The notes below the pieces were generated by a model that did not search any database, was not told the DNA's origin, and saw only the letters and a program-made list of their open reading frames with translations. The position numbers were made by a program, and so were the translations under genes. Shown here one piece after another: positions 5,274 to 9,253 of a stretch of DNA of 9,253 bases (position 1 is the first letter of the stretch; each line of letters opens with the position of its first letter). This stretch comes from Nitrososphaerota archaeon (GTDB lineage: Archaea; Thermoproteota; Nitrososphaeria; Nitrososphaerales; UBA57). The stretch lies in the NCBI GenBank assembly GCA_016180375.1, contig JACPBJ010000027.1:655-9907 (forward strand), given 5' to 3'.

Positions 5274-5431
5274 AAGGTGTAATCCCTCTTTTTCTTATCT
5301 TCCTTCTCTAAAAGCCGAAAGAGTCGGAATTTAGTCGCCTCTCCGGGAGAAAGCTGATAGCCACAGGAACTGCATGCAATCTTTTCCTGAAAATCTCTCA
5401 GAGAGTATAATCCACATTTTGGACATTTCAT
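5270..5431 (-). CDS. 53-aa zinc-ribbon protein
   Basis: The product starts MKCPKCGLYSLRDF and has two CxxC pairs, Cys3/Cys6 and Cys20/Cys23 (CSSCG), which should hold one zinc ion. A charged Lys/Glu-rich C-terminal tail (about 40-51) follows and ends YTF. Such archaeal mini zinc ribbons often bind nucleic acids or partner proteins, but no specific function can be given. The ATG at 5431 overlaps the TGA of an upstream 26-codon ORF as ATGA, suggesting translational coupling. An in-frame TGA at 5467-5465 limits any extension, with no ATG, GTG or TTG between. Its TAG (5272-5270) overlaps the matrixin TAG (5271-5273) tail to tail in CTAG. Confidence 0.75.
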   Translation of the reverse strand: MKCPKCGLYSLRDFQEKIACSSCGYQLSPGEATKFRLFRLLEKEDKKKRDYTF

Positions 5432-5508
5432 TCCACGGTCTGTTTTATCATCAGGCAGCTGGTTTCACGTGTTCCACCTTGCCAAGGCGGCTGTGATATA
5501 TCTTTCAT
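5428..5508 (-). CDS. Possible 26-aa leader or small ORF coupled to the zinc-ribbon gene
   Basis: ATG 5508 opens a frame beginning MKDISQPPWQGGTRETS and ending TVE before TGA 5430-5428, which shares ATGA with the next start. AGGA at about 5519-5522 lies some nine bases before the ATG and could be a ribosome site. It has one cysteine and no recognisable domain. It could be a leader peptide, a microprotein, or the frameshifted N-terminus of the zinc-ribbon protein. Confidence is limited because 26 codons can arise by chance. Confidence 0.4.
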   Translation of the reverse strand: MKDISQPPWQGGTRETSCLMIKQTVE

Positions 5509-5523
5509 TGTATACCGGATCCT

Positions 5524-5625
5524 GATAACTCTTCAGGTTATGAGTAAACACTCCCATGTTTTGAGTTTATATTGCAAACAAGGAAAAATTTCTATACACA
5601 GGCTAGTATACCCTGAAGAGTTATC
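5524..5625. repeat. 14-bp perfect inverted repeat with 74-bp spacer
   Basis: GATAACTCTTCAGG (5524-5537) and CCTGAAGAGTTATC (5612-5625) are exact reverse complements. On the minus strand the spacer contains two smaller stems: TATAC/GTATA near the 5' side, and AAACA/TGTTT around TGGGAG. No flanking target-site duplication is evident. It lies between the ligase stop and the zinc-ribbon operon, both on the minus strand, so read-through RNA would contain both arms. It may be a structured RNA, a termination or processing site, or a MITE-like remnant. Confidence 0.8.
5565..5573 (-). promoter_or_regulatory. TATA-like box for the zinc-ribbon operon
   Basis: On the minus strand AATATAAAC lies about 60 bases before ATG 5508. 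A transcript starting near 5543 would contain only the downstream arm of the 14-bp inverted repeat, whereas read-through from the ligase would contain both. Confidence 0.3.
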
Positions 5626-5643
5626 TTAACCCTATGATCACCC

Positions 5644-7299
5644 TCAACCGTCTCTTTTCACGCCTTTCTGCATATTGTAAATATCCTTGACCCTTTGAAG
5701 CGTATCAATTTCATCGGCACTCTTATCGTGCCTGATCTTCTTGATTCTAGGAAATCTTAACGCGTAGCCACTATCATGCCTGTCGCTCTTCTGTATGGCA
5801 TCGAATGCAACTTCAAGAACAATTTCGGGTCTGACGATCATCCTATATCCATGATCTTCGATGAGAAGTGACTTTATTCTCTCGGTCATATATTCAATTT
5901 CTTGGTCTGTAAGGCCTGAGTATGCCTTTCCAACAACCTTCAATTCTCCATTGTTCTTGACGGCAAAGGTGTAGTCAGAAATTACACCTGCTCTCTTTCC
6001 ATTGCCGTATTCCGCCGCCACAATCACAACGTCAAGCGTTTCAAGCTCTTTCTTGAGCTTGATCCAATACTTGCCTCTTCTACCAGGCCAATATGGCGAA
6101 GTGGGATCTTTAACCACTAACCCTTCATATCCGAGTTCTTTGCTGTGCTCGAATGCGCGTTGTATTTCCTCCGCATTCTTCACAGTATCAATGTGCGACA
6201 GGGAGAGTTTAGCAGGGAGTTTCAAACTTTCTAGAGTCTTCCTCCTCTTCGAGAGCGGACTTTCTATCATCACTTCCTCATTCAAGTAAAGAATGTCGAA
6301 GACCTTGTAGACTATAGGGACCTCTTCCATTATATCCTTCGTCGGCACCTTTTTTCTGATTCTTCTTTGAAGATCTTGAAAGGGTAGAGGCGCGTCGTCC
6401 TTGACTGGCAGAATCTCCCCGTCCAAAATCATAGAGTGAGGGATTTTCAGTATCGCCTGAACAAGATCAGGGAAGCTCCACGAAATATCTTCCAGCCTTC
6501 TTGAGTATATCTTGACCTTGGAACCGTGCTTGTGAACCTCCGCCCTTATTCCATCGTACTTTTGCTCCGCATAAACAAGCTTCTGATAGTAATCGGCAAT
6601 TGCTGAAGCTGTAGGCAAAGTCTCCGCAAGCATGAAGTTAGTCGGCCTGAATATCTGGATGGTTGCTTTGTCAAGTTCATCCTTTGCGACAAGACTTGCT
6701 GTTTCACCTACGTCCCCAAGTATCAGATTCGCAGCTCTAACCTCCTCGAGAGTCTTTCCAAACGCTTTTGCGATCGACTCCTCAACAAGCCCTTCAACCA
6801 AACCTATTCGCAGTTCTCCTAGCAGAATCTTCACTAGGTACTTTGCTTCTATTGGAGAGCAGTCAAGAAACAGTCCCCGAAGCATGTCTCTTCTTACATC
6901 AAGGGAGCCTTTGCCTCCCAGTCTTGCGATTCGATCAAAAGTTCTATCCATCTCAGCAATCGTAAGCTCCCTTTTGAAGAGGGATTGAACCACTCTCTTG
7001 ACAAGAACCTCCTGCACCACATCCCCAAGATCACCATATTTCCTGTAAACTTCGCCGAGTTCATTTCCCCTCATGTTGCAAAGTTCAACAACAATGTTCC
7101 AAAGGATGGAATATCCTGCGAAGACCTCTTTTTCAGTCCACTTGGGAAAGAGATATGCTGAGAAGTACCTGCAGGCTATTGGAAGTTCAACATCATCAAG
7201 CTTAATCAAGAAACTGGATAACAGAGAAACTTTTTCGTTCTTGCTTGAAGTCGCCTTGACCTTGTCCGCAACTTCAGCAAATTCTAGAAAACGTGCCAT
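5644..7299 (-). CDS. lig: ATP-dependent DNA ligase
   Basis: The 551-aa enzyme seals nicks in duplex DNA during replication and repair through a lysyl-AMP intermediate. An N-terminal DNA-binding domain (about 1-210) includes the family segment LLGELRIGLVEGLVEESIAKAF. In the nucleotidyltransferase core, motif I is EQKYDGIR with nucleophile Lys247, followed by LDGEILPV (motif III, about 292-299), YEGLVVKD (motif IV, about 391-398) and KYWIKLKKE (motif V, about 410-418). An OB-fold domain ends with ALRFPRIKK (motif VI, about 513-521). Length is at the lower end for archaeal replicative ligases, and I see no obvious PCNA-interacting motif. The ATG at 7299 begins five bases after the stop codon of the acetyltransferase gene, so the two are very likely cotranscribed. 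Confidence 0.97.
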   Translation of the reverse strand: MARFLEFAEVADKVKATSSKNEKVSLLSSFLIKLDDVELPIACRYFSAYLFPKWTEKEVFAGYSILWNIVVELCNMRGNELGEVYRKYGDLGDVVQEVLVKRVVQSLFKRELTIAEMDRTFDRIARLGGKGSLDVRRDMLRGLFLDCSPIEAKYLVKILLGELRIGLVEGLVEESIAKAFGKTLEEVRAANLILGDVGETASLVAKDELDKATIQIFRPTNFMLAETLPTASAIADYYQKLVYAEQKYDGIRAEVHKHGSKVKIYSRRLEDISWSFPDLVQAILKIPHSMILDGEILPVKDDAPLPFQDLQRRIRKKVPTKDIMEEVPIVYKVFDILYLNEEVMIESPLSKRRKTLESLKLPAKLSLSHIDTVKNAEEIQRAFEHSKELGYEGLVVKDPTSPYWPGRRGKYWIKLKKELETLDVVIVAAEYGNGKRAGVISDYTFAVKNNGELKVVGKAYSGLTDQEIEYMTERIKSLLIEDHGYRMIVRPEIVLEVAFDAIQKSDRHDSGYALRFPRIKKIRHDKSADEIDTLQRVKDIYNMQKGVKRDG

Positions 7300-7304
7300 A
7301 TGGA

Positions 7305-7817
7305 TTAAGTTGACGGCGGAACCAAAGAAGCGGCCATCAAATAAGCTTCCTCTCCATCCCTGTAATAACCTGAGATTCTAGTTACAATCTTGAAGTCGAG
7401 TTTCTGGTAGAGGCGTATTGCTGGTGCATTGCTGACTCTAACCTCCAAATAAGCTTCAGTGCAGCCTCTTTGTCGCATCCCGTTCAGCGCCTCGATCACT
7501 AACGCACTGCCCAATCCCTTGCTCCTATGATCATCAATAACCGCAATAGAAACTATGTGACCCTTTCTGGCAAACCCAAACTTCTTCAAAGTTGAAAATC
7601 CATATTCTATTCTACACATAATATAGCCTAAAACTTCTCCTGCCAACTCAGCGACAAGGAAAGTTTCAGGAGACTCCCTCAGCATCTCGTCATAGAAGGA
7701 CTCCGAATAGTGCTCAGGTAGCATTGCCAGATTTACGGAAATCACTTTAGGTATGTCCTCAGGCCTTGCAGGCCTCAGGATGTAGTCTCCAATTCTCTTT
7801 ACAAAGGAGTTCTGCAA
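7305..7817 (-). CDS. GNAT acetyltransferase, Ard1/RimI type (protein N-terminal acetylation)
   Basis: The 170-aa protein is a single GNAT domain. Archaeal members of this group acetylate protein N-termini with acetyl-CoA. The acetyl-CoA pyrophosphate loop HRSKGLGSALV (97-107, pattern R-x-x-G-x-G) follows the strand HIVSIAVIDD. YLEVRVSNAPAIRLYQKLDF (123-142) is the conserved core of the RimI/Ard1 branch, and ISGYYRDGEEAYLMA (148-162) is its usual C-terminal element. The start is TTG 7817; there is no in-frame ATG before residue 32, which would cut into the domain. A TATA-like box 25-32 bases upstream suggests a leaderless mRNA. It is first in an operon with the ligase, and the same enzyme family elsewhere is not tied to ligation. 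Confidence 0.9.
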   Translation of the reverse strand: MQNSFVKRIGDYILRPARPEDIPKVISVNLAMLPEHYSESFYDEMLRESPETFLVAELAGEVLGYIMCRIEYGFSTLKKFGFARKGHIVSIAVIDDHRSKGLGSALVIEALNGMRQRGCTEAYLEVRVSNAPAIRLYQKLDFKIVTRISGYYRDGEEAYLMAASLVPPST

Positions 7818-7840
7818 GCAGTAGGAGGGAAGTAGCAGAA

Positions 7841-7849
7841 GTTTTAAAG
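7841..7849. promoter_or_regulatory. Shared symmetric TATA-like box between divergent genes
   Basis: GTTTTAAAG contains the near-palindrome TTTTAAA. It lies about 33 bases before ATG 7878 on the plus strand and about 28 before TTG 7817 on the minus strand. It is the only good TATA candidate in the 60-base gap, and both spacings suit leaderless starts. Confidence 0.5.
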
Positions 7850-7877
7850 ATTAGCGGAAGGTACCTCTCTTCACTAA

Positions 7878-8987
7878 ATGGAAAGCCCACCGACAGACAC
7901 TTCCCTTAGCAATGAGGATATCGAGAAACTCGTTCGTTCAGGATTTACAGTCAAATCCGTCTTCCTTAGAGAAGATGGCTTTGAGTACATCGTTGAAAGA
8001 TCTCCTGACCTTAAGAGGAACTTTGCAGTTTTGCTGGCAAGCCTCAAAGTTGGAGGAGGTGCTGCAGTTCTGCGCTCCTCGGGCGAGGACCTGCTTCTTC
8101 TCGTTCGCAAGCATGTGGATTATCCAAAATCAAGATCACGAATTCCCTTGATATTACTACTTGCAACTCTGGCAACGATAGCAACTGACGGCGTACTCAG
8201 GTTCTTAGCATTTGAAGGTGCAATAACCCCTCTCATAATCATACTTTACACTGTCAGCCTCTTTGGAATAATTGGAACTCACGAACTTGGGCACAAAATA
8301 GCTTCTGCTAGGCACGGCGTAAAGTCGTCTCTGCCTTACTTTATCCCTGGCGTGCCCACTTTACTTCCAACATTCGGAGCGCTCATAAAGGCCAGCGAGC
8401 CTCCGGTCAACCGTGATTCCCTATTCGATTTGGGAATTTCTGGCCCTCTAGCGGGTCTCTTTGTCAGCCTGCTGGTAGCACTTGGTGGAGGTCTTACCGC
8501 TGTTACGCTATCTGTTGGCGATATAGCAAAAAAGACAGCTGCAGGATCTCTTCAGGAAATTGCTCATCTGGATATTTTCACTAACCTCATCCTGAATATT
8601 TTCGCCAAACAACCTGAGGGGAGCGGTCTCATTCTCTCACCGCTTACCTTTGCTGCCTCTCTCGGCTTCCTTGTCACCTTTCTCAACTTGATGCCTGCTT
8701 GGCAGCTTGATGGAGGACATGTTGCGGGAGCGGTTCTTAGCGATCGAGTTCACAAATACTTCACATATGCTAGCATCATAGCCATGTTCCTGCTTGGCTT
8801 TCAACTAATGGCCTTGCTTGTTTTGTTCATGTCATTCAGATCTCCGGCGATGAAGCCCCTTGACGACGTTTCCGAACTCTCAAAATCAAGAAAGGTTACA
8901 TTCGTCCTTGTGCTAATGCTTACGGTCGCTCTCTACTACTTTACAATCCGCAATAATCCCTATTTCAGTTTGAGCGCAAATATATAG
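7878..8987 (+). CDS. Site-2 protease family intramembrane zinc metalloprotease (M50)
   Basis: The 369-aa protein has a cytosolic-looking N-terminal domain (about 1-85) followed by several membrane segments (about 88-112, 116-134, 185-208, 255-275, 296-318 and 338-356). The catalytic motif HELGH (135-139) gives zinc ligands His135 and His139 and base Glu136. The second motif NLMPAWQLDGGH (270-281) supplies the third ligand, Asp278. SLPYFIPG and LGISGPLAG are also usual in this family. Such enzymes cut membrane-bound regulators or leftover signal segments inside the membrane; the substrate is unknown. The N-terminal domain is not a PDZ domain. ATG 7878 fits a leaderless start from the shared TATA-like box. 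The stop is five bases from that of the convergent gene. Confidence 0.92.
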   Translation: MESPPTDTSLSNEDIEKLVRSGFTVKSVFLREDGFEYIVERSPDLKRNFAVLLASLKVGGGAAVLRSSGEDLLLLVRKHVDYPKSRSRIPLILLLATLATIATDGVLRFLAFEGAITPLIIILYTVSLFGIIGTHELGHKIASARHGVKSSLPYFIPGVPTLLPTFGALIKASEPPVNRDSLFDLGISGPLAGLFVSLLVALGGGLTAVTLSVGDIAKKTAAGSLQEIAHLDIFTNLILNIFAKQPEGSGLILSPLTFAASLGFLVTFLNLMPAWQLDGGHVAGAVLSDRVHKYFTYASIIAMFLLGFQLMALLVLFMSFRSPAMKPLDDVSELSKSRKVTFVLVLMLTVALYYFTIRNNPYFSLSANI

Positions 8988-8992
8988 ATTCT

Positions 8993-9253
8993 CTATGATT
9001 TCAAGAGGGTCTCCGAAGCTTGTGGAACTACCAGTACTCTGGTTCTCTGTCCTTGCGAGCTAAGAAAATAGTTTAGTGCGTCGCTGGACTTTTTCCCGCT
9101 CTTTAGATTGAATCTAGTTTCAACGTAATAATTCGGGAGCGTTGAGACGAGGACTATTTGGTGCATTTTTGAAACCTCACGAAGGAAGATAAGGTCCTCG
9201 AGTCCCTCTACATATTTGCTGCTCCGAGAGAGACTCGTTGTATCTAGTTTGCC
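8993..9253 (-). CDS. C-terminal part of an unknown protein (truncated by window edge)
   Basis: The minus-strand frame is open from the window end to TAG 8995-8993, giving 86 residues without a necessary start in view. It includes YVEGLEDLIFLREVSKMHQI, VLVSTLPNYYVETRFNLKSG and the C-terminal TRVLVVPQASETLLKS. The alternating hydrophobic and charged pattern looks like a soluble alpha/beta protein. I do not recognise the family. It converges on the site-2 protease gene with a five-base gap between stop codons, and the competing frames on this strand contain stops, so a real gene is likely. Confidence 0.7.
   Translation of the reverse strand, partial: GKLDTTSLSRSSKYVEGLEDLIFLREVSKMHQIVLVSTLPNYYVETRFNLKSGKKSSDALNYFLSSQGQRTRVLVVPQASETLLKS

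Noticed and set aside
5475..5495. Alanine anticodon-arm look-alike (minus strand CCGCC-TTGGCAA-GGTGG)
   Set aside because: No acceptor stem, D arm or TTCAA-type T loop around it; the bases are explained by the small ORF at 5428-5508.
1..9253. CRISPR array, insertion sequence, integrase or defence system
   Set aside because: No regularly spaced repeats, transposase or integrase frame, or defence-associated domain is visible on either strand.

Overview
The window looks archaeal, most likely Nitrososphaerota/Thaumarchaeota or a close relative. The signs are a tRNA gene without an encoded CCA end and with an intron inside the anticodon stem, an archaeal-type ATP-dependent DNA ligase, an Ard1/RimI-type acetyltransferase, TATA-like boxes about 25-30 bases ahead of leaderless starts, TTG starts, and little Shine-Dalgarno use. 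The phylum is an inference; no marker gene settles it.

Layout. Left (1-1377, + strand): mtnA (methionine salvage) is split by a 22-base insert at 585-606. The insert has the shape of an archaeal bulge-helix-bulge intron, and removing it restores the active-site motif exactly. Next comes tRNA-Arg(TCG), with a 16-base bulge-helix-bulge intron at position 29/30, followed at once by a perfect tandem copy of its 3' four fifths. At 1562-2833 is a PurD-like ATP-grasp enzyme with an altered signature, preceded by an 8-bp inverted repeat over its likely TATA box.

Middle (2834-5508): a hairpin-rich gene-free stretch; a Lys/Ala-rich small ORF broken by a stop codon; a membrane-anchored blue-copper protein (minus strand); a decayed chimera of a DsbA-like 5' end and an ArsM-like 3' end (minus strand); a secreted matrixin-like metalloprotease (+); and, overlapping its stop codon tail to tail, a 53-aa zinc-ribbon protein (minus) coupled by ATGA to a 26-codon ORF.

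Right (5509-9253): a 14-bp perfect inverted repeat with a 74-base spacer; an Ard1/RimI acetyltransferase-DNA ligase operon (minus); a divergent site-2 protease sharing one symmetric TATA-like box with it; and the C-terminal end of an unknown minus-strand gene running off the window.

The genes do not form one pathway. The most notable feature is a pair of RNA introns of the same design within about 650 bases, one in an mRNA and one in a tRNA, probably cut by the same tRNA splicing endonuclease. The 2.8-5.5 kb part shows gene decay typical of a variable region.
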